Shown here: in pieces, positions 35,520-45,796 of the stretch | Position numbering within the stretch: the first letter of the stretch is position 1 | How the letters are laid out: the number at the start of each line of letters is the position of its first letter | Source of the DNA: Selaginella moellendorffii | Taxonomy: Eukaryota; Streptophyta; Lycopodiopsida; Selaginellales; Selaginellaceae | DNA: 64,000 nt | Assembly (NCBI RefSeq): GCF_000143415.4 | Contig: NW_003314281.1 | Span: forward strand, 1,728,082-1,792,081 | Direction: 5' to 3' | Notes under the pieces: generated by a model | What the model was told of the DNA's origin: nothing | What the model saw: only the letters and a program-made list of their open reading frames with translations | The model's database searches: none | Position numbers and translations under genes: made by a program

Positions 35520-36416
35520 TTCAGCAGTAGTGATGCCAAACAAGAGTAGCAAAGTGTACAAAGAGCTCCATCTTCTCCAGAACTACCCACTATTTTGGTC
35601 TTCATCCGTGGCCTCCAGTTTGGAAGCATGAATGAATTGAAGATGTACCTAAAACAGTAGCACCCAACCTATATGAAATGCAATCACAGTGAGTGAAGCA
35701 ACTTTGACTACTTCAACAATGATAACATTGGCCAGCCAAGGTATCGCTGCAATCTGTGCACGAAAAAATTCACTTATGGTGGAAAAACAAAACCAACCTA
35801 CATGAAGCAGCCAAGGTCAAGCAGCACTCAAGAAGTCGACATGGCACATGAGAACAAGAAACTCAAGTGCACTCCAGTTGAAGACGAGATGAGGAAGGGT
35901 TTGCTGGTGGACAAAAGTCAAGTGAAGCAGAGTGGTCAACAGGCCGATAAAGCTGGGGCGGTGATCCGGGCGGAGGACATGGAAGATTTTGACATGGATG
36001 ACCTGGAGGTGGCTAGAATCATGGCACTGGTCGAGGAGAATGATGTCCCAAGCAAGGAGGAACACATCCCTCTTGTGTTCCCTGAGGTGGCGGAAATTGA
36101 AGTGAGTGACAAAGAGATGACTGAAATTTTGTCATAAAATCTTGAGGACGTGGATGATGAGGAGATGCTAGATCTTGCGTTTGAGGAGGTTTTTGAGCAG
36201 CCAGAACATGAGGGCTTGGTGGAAATTCAAATTGGCAATGGGGAAACGAGCCAAATCCTCCAAAAGAATGTGGACAATGAAGATCTTGTGCTTGAGGGGG
36301 ATTCTCAGGAGGAGCAGGCAAAGGCAATGGAGGGGGACATTGATTTTGCTCTTGAGCTTGAACAAGATCTCGAGCCCGAAGAAGATAAGCGAAAAGAGGA
36401 ATCCATGATACTCTAG
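35520..36416 (+). pseudogene. Dof-like zinc-finger relic, unit 2 (longer)
   Basis: 35670-35800 reads YMKCNHSE, a stop, then SNFDYFNNDNIGQPRY and RCNLCTKKFTYGG. The first Cys of the Dof pattern has become Tyr, so this copy is more decayed at the finger. It extends further downstream than unit 1: open frames at 35802-36137 and 36150-36416 carry a very acidic region (DEEMLDLAFEEVFEQPEHEG, LELEQDLEPEEDKRKEE). One stop (36135) separates them. Whether the acidic part belongs to the same ancestral protein is inferred from contiguity. Confidence 0.6.
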
Positions 36417-36699
36417 AAAATGGAATTGGAGAAAGCTAAATGTAGTGGTATTTTTAATTTCAAATCAAATCTGCAAGGTAATATTTTTTGTTGATTGAAT
36501 CAATAATTAAATCAATACAATCAGGATAGAAAAAAGAAAACAAATACTTCCATGTTTAATAACATTAGATCGAAATACCACTTTTTTGAATTAAAGATGA
36601 TGTTCACAACAAGAATTTTCCACTGTCCTGAAATCAGGAAGTAGTCTTATTGGCTTGGGCATGTATCAAAACCTTGCTTCCAGATCTAAGATGTGACTT
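36417..36699. other. AT-rich spacer
   Basis: No feature recognised. It marks the right edge of duplication unit 2, beyond which sequence is no longer shared with unit 1. Confidence 0.4.
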
Positions 36700-37705
36700 T
36701 TTATTTGAAAGAAGTCCAATCTACTCATGCATACAATACTTTAATACTTTGTTTATGTTTCCGTTTTCACTGTGCTGGACAGCGGCAAGATTGGGTCCTT
36801 GGCCTTCTTTTCCGCAAGCCTCCAAACGCATTGGAGCCATGGTTACCATTTTCTTTTGATGGTACGAACTGCAAGTGAAGTATCTGGAGGTAGCGTTTTA
36901 CTCCCGTGAGTCCCAAAATATCCACGGACACAAAGTACCGCCTCTAAATGCTCTGTCTAGCAAAGTAAAAACCAGTTGACGTTTTGACAAAACAAAACCA
37001 AGCATACCTTCTCAGAACACAACGCGACATATGGTAAAACCAGCATTGCCATTTTCCCTGTCGCCAGCACTCTTTTTAACATCAAAATTCTCCAACAAGA
37101 CTCGTTCCTGCACTGTCAAAAGTTTTACGGATTACCATAAAAGAAAACTAATCTCAAGCACCTTGTCGAAAGTAGGCACTAAAATCACAAACAGTTAGAT
37201 TACCTGCCATTGATACAGTCTTCTAACCCCTTTCCGAAAGTATCCTTCACATAATTCAGCCGGAAGCCAATTGGACAACTTCTCACCGGAGACTGAGGAC
37301 GACAGATCGTTCACGATTGCCTTTCCTTCGTCAATGGGAGCTGCAGCAGCTTCTTTGCCAACGTTGTCATGACTCGCAAAGTCGAAGGTAGCAGAGAGTT
37401 CAATAAACTCGGGCCGTCAACGACTTCACTTTCGAGCAGTCACCTTTCTTGCTCCCAAGGACGTGTATTGCCTCGTCCCAGAAGCTATCTCCTGGTGATA
37501 CATACTCGTCGAGTAGCCACTTCGGAGTGGGATCACCATTTCCAGCGCTTGCATGAGGAGTGCATGGTAGCTTCTTCGCACTGTGCTGAAAGGGCGGTAA
37601 TTGTCTGTCAGCCACTTTAACCATTTCAGCCACTCGTTCCACTTCGTTGCACTGAGAGAAATCGCCATCTCGTTTCTCAAAGCTTTGCTTTGAAGAGACG
37701 TCCAT
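36700..37705 (-). pseudogene. DNA polymerase theta / TEBICHI-like helicase fragment
   Basis: Minus-strand exons of the N-terminal helicase part are recognisable. 37360-37203 gives KLSNWLPAELCEGYFRKG and RRLYQWQ. 37113-37015 gives ILMLKRVLATGKMAMLVLPY then VALCSEK, preceded by a one-base deletion that breaks the Walker A-side sequence. 36960-36780 gives EHLEAVL then TLPPDTSLAVRTI and a stop. 37705-37400 (SPGDSFWDEAIHVLGSKKG) is the upstream exon by position; its family link is weaker. These match plant TEBICHI (POLQ) around helicase motif I. Nothing of the polymerase domain is present. Confidence 0.7.
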
Positions 37706-37967
37706 CTTCTCGGCAGAAATGGTTGAAGTGGCTGACAGACAATTACCACCCTTTCAGCACAGTGCGAAAAAGCTACCATGCACTCCACTGGAAATGGTGA
37801 TCCCACTCCGAAGTGGCTACTCGACGAGTATGTATCACCAGGAGATAGCTTCTGGGACGAGGCAATACACGTCCTTGGGAGCAAGAAAGGTGACTGCTCG
37901 GAAGTGAAGTCACTGACGGCCCGAGTTTATTGAACTCTCCGCTACCTTCGACTTTGCGAGTCATGAC
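37368..37967. repeat. Near-perfect inverted repeat (palindrome), about 250-base arms
   Basis: The left arm, 37368-37640, read forward matches the right arm, 37725-37967, read in reverse. Shared parts include catgactcgcaaagtcgaag, gttcaataaactcggg, ctttcttgctcccaagg and gtgatacatactcgtcgag. Only scattered substitutions and one 12-base gap separate the arms. The spacer is about 80 bases. The arms carry the same TEBICHI-like upstream exon in opposite directions. Confidence 0.88.
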
Positions 37968-38041
37968 AAATGAAGAAAACGAGAAGAAATCCTGGCGATC
38001 TGTCTCCAGTAAGTGACGATGATCTCTTTTCTTTCATTCCT

Positions 38042-38329
38042 CTAGAGATGTTTTGCAAGAGATTGCATGTCCTCTAAGAGATCCAAGGCCACCTGGCCTT
38101 CACCGTTTTCAGCGTAGCCCAGCACCAGCGCCGTCCAGGACACGACATCGTGCAGTGGCATCTTGTCAAAAACTCTGCGAGCGTCTGCCGAGCTCCCACA
38201 TTTGACGTAGAAATCCACCAGCGTGTTTGCAACGAAATACTCCAACTCGACACCACCTTTAGCAGCTTGCCAGACTTTCACTGCAGCAACGTAGCTCCGA
38301 GCGTTTGGCTGAGAACCCCGAGCTTTCAT
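38042..38329 (-). pseudogene. PPR fragment (about three motifs)
   Basis: 95 codons starting MKARGSQPNARSYVAAVK, with EYFVANTLVDFYVKCGSSAD and HDVVSWTALVLGYAENGEGQ. Typical PLS-type motifs, but cut on both sides. Its upstream edge directly abuts the IMPACT-family pseudogene. The sequence is not close to PPR A. Confidence 0.75.
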
Positions 38330-38379
38330 CTCCTGGAATAACTCTAGAGCTCTGGTTCACCATTGTCACCGTGTCCCAC

Positions 38380-39219
38380 CATGACTGAATTCCAAGTACC
38401 CACGTCCCGCTGCTTTCTTTAATGTTCTCGGCACCGTGAAGCTGAAGCTGGATTCGTTGCCCATCAAGACATAAAGATCGAAACTAATAACACCAATGCC
38501 TAGGAGAGGGTACACATCTCCAAGATGATCAAAGCCAAGATTGAGAACCAGGTAGATCTACACACTCGATGCAAGTAAGTAGACAACACCAAACTACATA
38601 AGAAAACCTTTGCTTTGACAATGTGCGTCGGTGCGTTTTTGAGGCAGTCAGCAGCGATTCCTCCATAAGCTCGAACGAGTCCTCCAGTTCCAAGCCTCGT
38701 TCCACCAAAGTACCTGGATTTCCAATTAGCTTTTGTTCTTTCGTTTGGAAAAACGATGATAGGTACCTCGTGACAATGATCATAACTCCATCCACACCAG
38801 AATTTTCTCTGGCAGCATAGATTGGCCGTCCTGCCGTTCCTCCAGGCTCTCCACCATCGCTAAAACGATAGCGTTCTTTGATCTAAGCTGGAAGAAAATG
38901 AAACATTCCAGCAAGGAAAAGAAGAAGGCGAAATAAAAGAACCACCTTGTAAGCTCAGCAATTGTGAGATGCGGATCCAAGACCTTGCAAAAAAAAGAAT
39001 GAGCTAAGATCGCGATTTTCTTCTTTCCAAAACTAGACCTCGGAGAGAAATGCCAATGCGCCTTGTTCATCGTCCACTGTCCAGAGCGGCCGTGGCGATG
39101 AACTTACTTCGTTTCATCTCGCACTGCGAAGAAACCCTGGACGAGATTGCTGTGTATGCCGATGCTGCGCCATCGCTCGAAGATTTCGCTCCTCCCTGGC
39201 GACTGAAATGCATATACAT
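38380..39219 (-). pseudogene. IMPACT/YigZ (UPF0029) family pseudogene
   Basis: Minus strand: MKRSKFIATAA, then a frame change to DEQGALAFLSE, then ASHNC-stop-AYK (TGA where the family has Trp). [17 protein letters not shown] and [10 protein letters not shown] follow, then [21 protein letters not shown] decayed C-terminal half reads HLGDVYPLL. The [13 protein letters not shown] and [15 protein letters not shown] blocks are the family's signature. A stop plus at least two frameshifts show it is inactive unless the reading frame is recovered by splicing I did not see. Confidence 0.75.
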
Positions 39220-39559
39220 TGGCGCCAGCGCCGCCGTCCTTCCATCGATCTAGACGAGGAATCAAAGCACAAGCGCGAGTGCCTTTCGAAAATTGCGCTA
39301 CTATAGAATCTCAGACACGGGGTGGTCCTACGTGGCAGAACTCTAGTCAGGATCTTCTAGCGCAGCTAGGGCGACGAGGAGATCTGCAATCGATCGCGTT
39401 TCCCTGGAATGCCGCTGCTTCACTCGAGATATTCGCTGCTAGTCCGAGCCGTGCTTCGCCACTGCCGAGCGCAATGCCGGATTGCGCTGCGATGCTGTGA
39501 CGATTTCCACGCGAGGATCTTTGGACAGAGAAGTAGAATGAGATCTTTAGGTACTAGCT
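39220..39559. other. Intergenic, nothing recognised
   Basis: Moderate-GC stretch with short open frames that show no family resemblance. Confidence 0.4.
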
Positions 39560-40059
39560 GTGTGTGAAATTCCATATATCTTCGTGCAGCAGATTGTTGC
39601 GAGTACCAGATTCCCTAGTATATTCAATTGAGCCCTATGTGGAGAAATCTTCTATTGTTATGGGCAGTTTAGGATGCATACAAATAATAACAAGGTATCA
39701 TAAAAGAACAAAATGTAAGCTTTTTGTAAGAGCTTTTTTGAAGAACAAGATGAGATTCATGAACACTGTTTTATTTGCTAGTTTAGATTCTTCTTAAAAT
39801 TAGATTAGCTAACCCTTCAATGTACTGCTAGTCAAAATGGTGGAGGGCAGCCCAAGAGAGGTACTTAATTGTTGTAAGAGTTGATCCTTCATGAAGCTAT
39901 AATTAGTCTGAGTAAATGCGCTTCCGGTGACTAGGATGGTTGGTTGTCGACGTGGCAGTATATGATAAGCTCGATGCTCCCAGAAGACAGGAACAAATGG
40001 CATGGATTGAGGTCCATGAGTTTGTTTCTTTGTGGGTTCCATGAGTTAAATTATATCTT
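39560..40059. repeat. Mosaic of duplication-zone fragments
   Basis: 39700-39910 is the inverse of 33650-33900. 39925-40015 resembles the PPR A 3' region (gatgctcccagaag, gaacaaatggcatg). Joins are abrupt. This looks like scrambled repair product between copies. Confidence 0.6.
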
Positions 40060-40330
40060 CGTGGATTCCAGGCTTGCGCTTTGCGCCAGAGCAACTGCCT
40101 AGTAGCTCGTCCCTTCGTCTTGCATGGACAGTGAGCTACTTTGGCGATGGAGCGCGCTTGCTCAGCACAAACACGCGAGGTTTTTGGTTTTTCTTTTCTG
40201 AGTTTCTCTTTTATCTCAAGATCTTGATCACGCAGGAGTAATGTTCAGGATGAAGACTTTGGTAAGCTTTGGAGGCTGGTACAAGGGCGTGAAAGATTGT
40301 TCGCCACAAGGGGTTGATGGTACCTTTCGA
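40060..40330 (+). pseudogene. PhyH 3' fragment (exons 4-5)
   Basis: Plus strand: LRFAPEQL, then RLAWTVSYFGDGARLLST (exon 4), then a degraded intron and exon 5 (NVQDEDFGKLWRLVQG). It ends about 60 bases from the ACOT-3 stop, tail-to-tail. No exon 1-3 sequence precedes it. Confidence 0.8.
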
Positions 40331-40384
40331 AGAGAACTACGCTTGTAAAGAGCATGGGAAGAAGCTATCACAGAAACCATCTTG

Positions 40385-42591
40385 TCACAGCCTAGATTCC
40401 AGCTTCTTTCGGACGAGGCCTTCCTGTGTTGCGGAAACCACCAGCTAGAAACGAATTGCGAACGTTGATACTTCACAGTGGAAGAAAACTTATGGAAAAT
40501 ACCTTTCCTTGTCTCGAGTAAATATGGCCAGAGACAAATGCTCGACCTGATGCGGCACAGGGACTCTCCATCTGCAATGAGAAACTGTGAACACACGAAG
40601 AAAGTAAATTTGCAGCACCGAGAAGAGGTGCCAGTCAGTTGCTTTGACAGAAGTGTGGAACCATAGCCTGACAGCACAAAATCAATAAACAAAAGTTTAT
40701 GTTTTTGATGATCACAACTTACGAATGATCCATACTGAGTACTTTGATGTCTGTAAAAATCCCAGTTGGTCCGGATGTCCAGCCGTGGGGCCTTAAAGCC
40801 GACTCGAGAAAAATCCAGTCGGAAGCATAGGCCAGGATACAGCTGCTTACACGAAACAAAATACAAAAAAAGTCATGAAAATTACAATGGTGGCTTGTTT
40901 TTACCGGTGTAACGCTTGATCATCCGGAAGCGTTCCTTTGGCTCGAAACCATAACGCCAGTCTAGCAAACATCAAATTAAAATGAGTCGACTCTTATCTT
41001 ATTCTCTACCTTGACTCGCATGGTTCCGGGTCCACTTCATCAAAGTCCTCGCAACGACGCAAATCCAGAGGGTGTTCTTTGGAAGAATTGTTCTTCAGGA
41101 GTTCCTTCTTTGATCTGTGAACAAATGGATTTAAGCTTTAGAGCAAGAAGAAACATACGTTTACAGTGAAAGGCGAGGGTCCGAGAGGTAGCGCTGCTGA
41201 GCAATTTCTTCGCGTTCCAGCTGTGCAAATAAAACTCTTTCTTAAGAGCGAAATATGCAAAGGTAAAAAATTAATACCTCCTCGGGTGGTGGCACACAAG
41301 GCACGGGAAGCTGGTGTTCAGCGCCACTCTCTCCCCTCTAAAAAAGATTAGAAGTAAAAAACAAAGGAGAGAAAAGAAACGTTCATCAGCAAAACAATTG
41401 ATTTTCATATCGCACCCGAAATGATGCAGTCATTGTGAAGATAATTTGGTCGCTTTGGAATGCACTCACGGATCGATTTGCAAAGTTGTATCCATCCCGG
41501 ATTCTTTGGACGCGATAGATTATTGGGACTGCAAGAAAATCATAGCGACAACGATGAAAAACTCGTTACAAGCAAGGTAAACTAATCTATATGACAGAAA
41601 ACCCATCCAAACTTACTGCTTTTATCACCGGGAAATAGAAAATACGAGTGGAGGCTGTGTACCAGAAAGAAAGGATTTACGGACTTGCTCGCCGCAGCTA
41701 AAGCCTGCAACAGAAGAATTACAAGACGTAATATGGTTTCTCGTCATTCAAGTTTTGAGACTAAGCACAAACTTGCCCAACTAGTTGCCCTCCAAATATC
41801 TGCTTGAATTCTACAAGATTAGGATTAGAGAATCCACGGTAAACATCGATCTGAAAACGAAGAAAAAACCCAAAAAATAGGTGAAAGAAAAGCAAAATGG
41901 CGGACCTCCACTTTTTCGAGTTGTAGAAGTTTTTCTATGACACTCGTTCCACCGGGTGTCCAAATATGTTTGGTATGAATCAACGCAGCATCAGCAGAGT
42001 TGAGAACCAAGAAAACAACCTGGGGAAATAAATTGAAAGAATTAACACCCAGAAAATATAAGTAAAAAATGTTCCATGATTCACCTTGCCACTCGCTGTA
42101 GCACCTTGGAGCTCTTCTTGAGTTACTAGAAAGGAGATACCATAAGAAAATAATTCAAAGCTTACACACAAAACACTAACCAAAACCTCCTCGACTCAGG
42201 ATTTTTACGCTTGAATTCCCTGTGCCAAGCGCAAGCTAAAAGTCGCGTTCAAGTTAAAGAGAGAAAGCAACATTTTTCTTCTTTCTTTCTCGTTACCTCT
42301 CCACTCCAAACAATGTAGACTCCGCGAGGAAGATTTGAAAGCTCTAATGGTACTGAAAAAAAAAGCTAGACACCAAGAAATAAAGGCAAAAAAAAAAAGT
42401 ACTTACAACACTCTTTTGGTTGCACAGCAAGAGCTAATCTTTCAATTGCAGTGATTGGGAGCTGCTGGAAGCTTGGAATCGAGCCCAGAAATTCGAGAAC
42501 TAAAAAAATGGATGAGAAGTGGTAGAGAAAAGCGTTTGTTACCTTGCGACAGAGTGACTCCCGTCCCATTGATCCGGAAGAGATCGCCCAT
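40385..42591 (-). CDS. Acyl-CoA thioesterase ACOT-3, degenerate cyclic-nucleotide domain
   Basis: Seventeen minus-strand exons: 42591-42543, 42499-42407, 42352-42297, 42235-42181, 42125-42085, 42019-41906, 41850-41773, 41704-41617, 41528-41416, 41337-41278, 41221-41166, 41114-41010, 40961-40905, 40842-40723, 40667-40619, 40571-40503 and 40444-40385. They give 420 residues in one open frame. The hotdog part is sound (IFGGQLVGQALAAASKSV, VHSLHSYFLFPGD, CILAYASDWIFLESALRP). The N-terminal domain keeps EFLGSIPSFQQLP and GVYIVWSGE, but exons 3-5 are shorter and the Gly-rich phosphate-cassette region seen in ACOT-1 and -2 is gone. The C-terminus is SRL, a weaker but accepted peroxisomal signal. It shares a 98-base divergent promoter with the CWF19-like gene. 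Confidence 0.85.
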
Positions 42592-42689
42592 TTAGGGTTT
42601 ATGATCATTAGGGTTTATGGGCAACGAGCAAAAACGAAGCAAAAAAGAAGAAAATGGGGCTTCTGGTTATTTAGGGTTTATCGTTGGTC
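42592..42689. promoter_or_regulatory. Bidirectional promoter with three telo-boxes
   Basis: 98 bases between the ATG of ACOT-3 (minus) and of the CWF19-like gene (plus). It contains three copies of the telo-box core (ttagggttta, the reverse of AAACCCTAA) near 42592, 42610 and 42671. Telo-boxes are known in plants upstream of genes for translation and cell-cycle functions. Which gene they act on cannot be told. Confidence 0.65.
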
Positions 42690-45124
42690 ATGTCGCAACC
42701 AAGAATCCTCCTGTGTGGGGATGTTGTGGGACGATTGGATCAGCTCTTCAAGCGCGTCGCCGCTGTAAGATCCCCGCTCCATTGCTGCATTGTGTGCTGA
42801 TCGCTGGCTCTCTTTGGCGATCGATTTCCAGGTAAACACGGCCAATGGGCCATTCGATGCGCTCTTTTGTGTGGGGCAGTTCTTTCCTCTGGACGAACAC
42901 GGCGTGTCCCAAGTGAGGGAATACATCGATGGCGCCAAGGAAATTCCTCTCCCCACGTATTTCACGGGGAATTATGGAGAGGAGGCTTTGCAATTGCTGG
43001 CACCGGCAAAAGATCGCGGCCTCGTCTCAGAGCCGGTGGTCGTCTCCAAAAATCTATTTTGGCTTCGAGGAAGTGGTGTGGTATTCGTTCATGGTACGTG
43101 TTCTTTCTTTTTTCTCTTTTTGCTCTGTTTGCTAAGACGGACATTGTGTATGGAAGAACTTCGTATCGCGTTTCTAAGTGGAAAGTCCGATGCTTTAGCC
43201 TACGAAGATGCAAAGCTTGCAGCGGACGTGGGGGCATTTCATCAGGATGATGTCGATGCTTTGCGAGCTCTAGCGGACGATTCTCAAGTCATCGATTTGT
43301 TTCTCACATATCCTTGCTATGTTTCTCCTAATCTGTTTTCTTTCTCTGTGGTCGTTTGGTCTTAACGTTCACACTAATGACTGGCCTCAAGGAGTGCTAT
43401 CTGGAAGCAAAGGGGAGATACCAAGCGAAAAAGTTTCTGGGAATCCAGTCATAGCAGAGCTAGCGGCAGAGCTCAGGCCTCGGTAAGACGTCTCACTAAA
43501 ACTATAAACACTATTAAAGGGCCTGCATTTCTTTTCCTTTCAGGTACCACATTGCTGGATCAGAAGGCGTATTCTTTACACGGGAGCCTTATACCAACCA
43601 AGGTGTGCCTCACGTAACGCGATTTGTGGCTCTGGGAGTCGTGGGGAATGATAAGAAACAGGTATGGTTGTGCTTAAACCAGTGCTAATCTAAGGATTTC
43701 TTTTTTCATTCTAACTTGCAGAAATATCTACATGCTCTTTCTCCAACACCAGCTTCAAAGTTGTCAAGCGAAGAGCTTGCTGTTACTCCTCCAAACAGCA
43801 CTCTTTCTCCGTATGAGAATCGTCCCTCGAGTAAAAAGCGTCCCTTGTCCGAGATGATACCGTCGTCGCAGTCCGAGGGACAATTCTGGCGTTACGACAC
43901 GTCCGATGCGAAGAAGACCAAGCGAGTGGAGGGAGCATGCTTCGATTTTGTCACCAAGGGCTCGTGTGCTCGTGGGGACAGATGCAAGTTTAAGCACGCG
44001 TTTGAAAACGGTGTGCTTATTCCAAAACGATCCTGCTACGATTTTATCACAAAAGGAAGCTGCGAGCGGGGCTCGGAGTGCCGATATCTACATTCATCAG
44101 ATGAGAATGCAAGCTCTACGGCAGCAGACAACGAACAACAGCTTCCACCAGGTTCTTGTTTCAACTTTTTCAAGAAAGGAAGCTGTGAGAAGGGAGATGA
44201 CTGCAGGTAATGGCTCTGTTCTATCTCTTTTGCTTTTTTCTAACATATAAGTTCTGAACAGATTTAGCCATTCTTCGGAAAGAAAGCAACAAGAATGCTG
44301 GTTTTGTTTGGCGAGCCCAAACGTCGAGACACATCTGGTTGCGAGCGTTGGAGATCATTGCTACGTTGCGCTTGCGAAAGGGCCTCTGATGGACAAGCAC
44401 ATGCTGATAGTTCCCATTGAACACACGCCGTCCGCCGTGTGTGTGTCACGAGAGGTTGAGAAGGAGCTCGAGATGTACAAAGACTCGCTCCGCAAGTTTT
44501 TTGAGAGCCAGGGATCGTCCATTATCATATTCGAGAGATACATCAACATAAGAGCAGGAACTCACGCGCATGTACAGGTACTATGGTCGCTCTTTATTTT
44601 ACGCTCCTTTAACAGTGTGTTTTTCTTTTCTTTTCTTTTTTATCTTCCAGGTAGTTCCTGTTTCATCGTCAGCAGCAGAATCCTGCCGTGAAGCATTTGA
44701 TGCAGCTGCAAGCGAGCTAGGATTCTCGTTCATCATAATGCGTAGTAAGGATCTCGATCTTCCCCTTTGTTCGTATGCATTAAATTCTTGTTTCTTTACA
44801 GGAAGCCAGTCCAATGACTTGAGACGTTTGCTGGACAGAGTAAACTACTTCGTTGTTGAGCTTCCCGATGGAACGACATTGGCTCATCCCTGTGCTGCCG
44901 GAGAGAAAATGCCAATGCAGTTTGGACGTGAGGTAAAGCTGAATTTATCCACGCATCTCTTTGCTTCTAGACTACAATTCTCTTCTCAGGTGCTAGCAGG
45001 CCTTCTTGGCACGCCAGAGAAGACGGATTGGAAGGCTTGCAAGCTAACCAAGGACGAGGAAACCAAACTGGTGGAAGACTTCAAGCACCAGTTCCAAGCA
45101 TTCGATCCGATGCAGTACCCGTAG
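42690..45124 (+). CDS. CWF19-like protein with three CCCH zinc fingers
   Basis: Ten exons, 42690-42764, 42832-43093, 43157-43307, 43375-43482, 43544-43661, 43722-44206, 44262-44577, 44651-44744, 44802-44932 and 44990-45124, give 624 residues. The N-terminal metallophosphatase-like region starts SQPRILLCGDVVGRLDQLF. Three CCCH fingers (ACFDFVTKGSCARGDRCKFKH and two repeats of it) lie at about residues 305-400. The HIT-like CwfJ C1 domain has ECWFCLASPNVETHLVAS and RAGTHAHVQVVPV (HxHxH-like). The C2 domain ends QFAFDPMQYP-like. The family is linked to spliceosomal lariat handling. Intron 3 (43308-43374) looks like a U12 AT-AC intron. The match is to plant 'CCCH domain protein 64'-type genes. 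Confidence 0.92.
43308..43374 (+). other. Probable U12-type AT-AC intron
   Basis: The only split that restores the family sequence FLTNDWPQG removes 43308-43374. This 67-base piece begins atatcctt, which is the U12 5' splice consensus, and ends ac. The U12 branch consensus is matched by tcttaac at about 43360-43366, 8 bases before the 3' end. No GT-AG pair gives an open frame here. Confidence 0.85.
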
Positions 45125-45796
45125 CTCGATTGAGTAAGAGACAACTTCGTTTCAAGATTGAGTAAAACGCTCTTCCATGTTTTTTCTCAGGTGGACGTTG
45201 CAAGAAAGAAAGAAAAAAGGAAACATTGTAAGGGAACCTGTAGTCATCGGTAAAAGGAAAACAATTTTGACAGCCCGAGTTTTCAGTAGCCGGTCCCGAG
45301 GACGAGATAAGCATTTGATCCCTGTCCTCGACCACTATGTAGTAAATTAAGAAATCATTTACTTCTTCAAGTGGTAGTCACTAGTTACAAAAAACAACAA
45401 AAAAAAAAAAAGAATTCCAGGAACTGTAATGAATATATAGAGCTCTTTTATCGGGACAAGATCTCTCCAATATCATGAAGGCAAGATCTCTCCAATAGGA
45501 ACAAGACAACTTTGACTGCTTCATGAGTCTCTGGCTGGAGGTATGTGGAATGGAGAAAACAAACGAAATATCCAACGTGTGCCAAACAAGGAATGCGATT
45601 GATCGAGATGGACAACAACAACGTTGAAATTACAAGCTGTTTCGCAATCAATGTCTTATATTGGAGTCCCAAGTACATCCTCTCCACCCATGCTTTCACC
45701 AAATTAGTACTATTGATAAGATCGCCCACTTGGACATCCTATTGGAAATATCACCCACTTGGACAATACAAGTTCCAACCTGAGGAACATGAGAAC
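45125..45796. other. Intergenic between CWF19-like and PPR genes
   Basis: 3' UTR of the CWF19-like gene and 5' leader of the PPR gene. A frame stays open upstream of the chosen PPR start (from 45545), but its sequence shows no PPR motif or targeting peptide of clear type. Confidence 0.5.

Larger units (their letters stand above)
24293..36416 (+). repeat. Tandem segmental duplication of about 6 kb units
   Basis: Unit 1 runs from the PhyH/PPR strip at 24.6 kb to 30242, and unit 2 from 30243 to about 36120. Each holds, in order, PhyH 5' end, PPR pseudogene, GC-rich module, AT-rich flank, ACOT exon-17 stub, PhyH 3' fragment and Dof-like relic. A further partial copy (PPR A plus PhyH A plus module, 20.0-22.9 kb) lies inverted to the left. 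A mosaic of pieces lies at 39.6-40.3 kb. Confidence 0.8.

Noticed and set aside
40228-40866. 212-codon minus-strand frame at the ACOT-3 3' end
   Set aside because: Runs through several introns in the wrong frame; the exon set at 40385-40842 explains the conserved parts.
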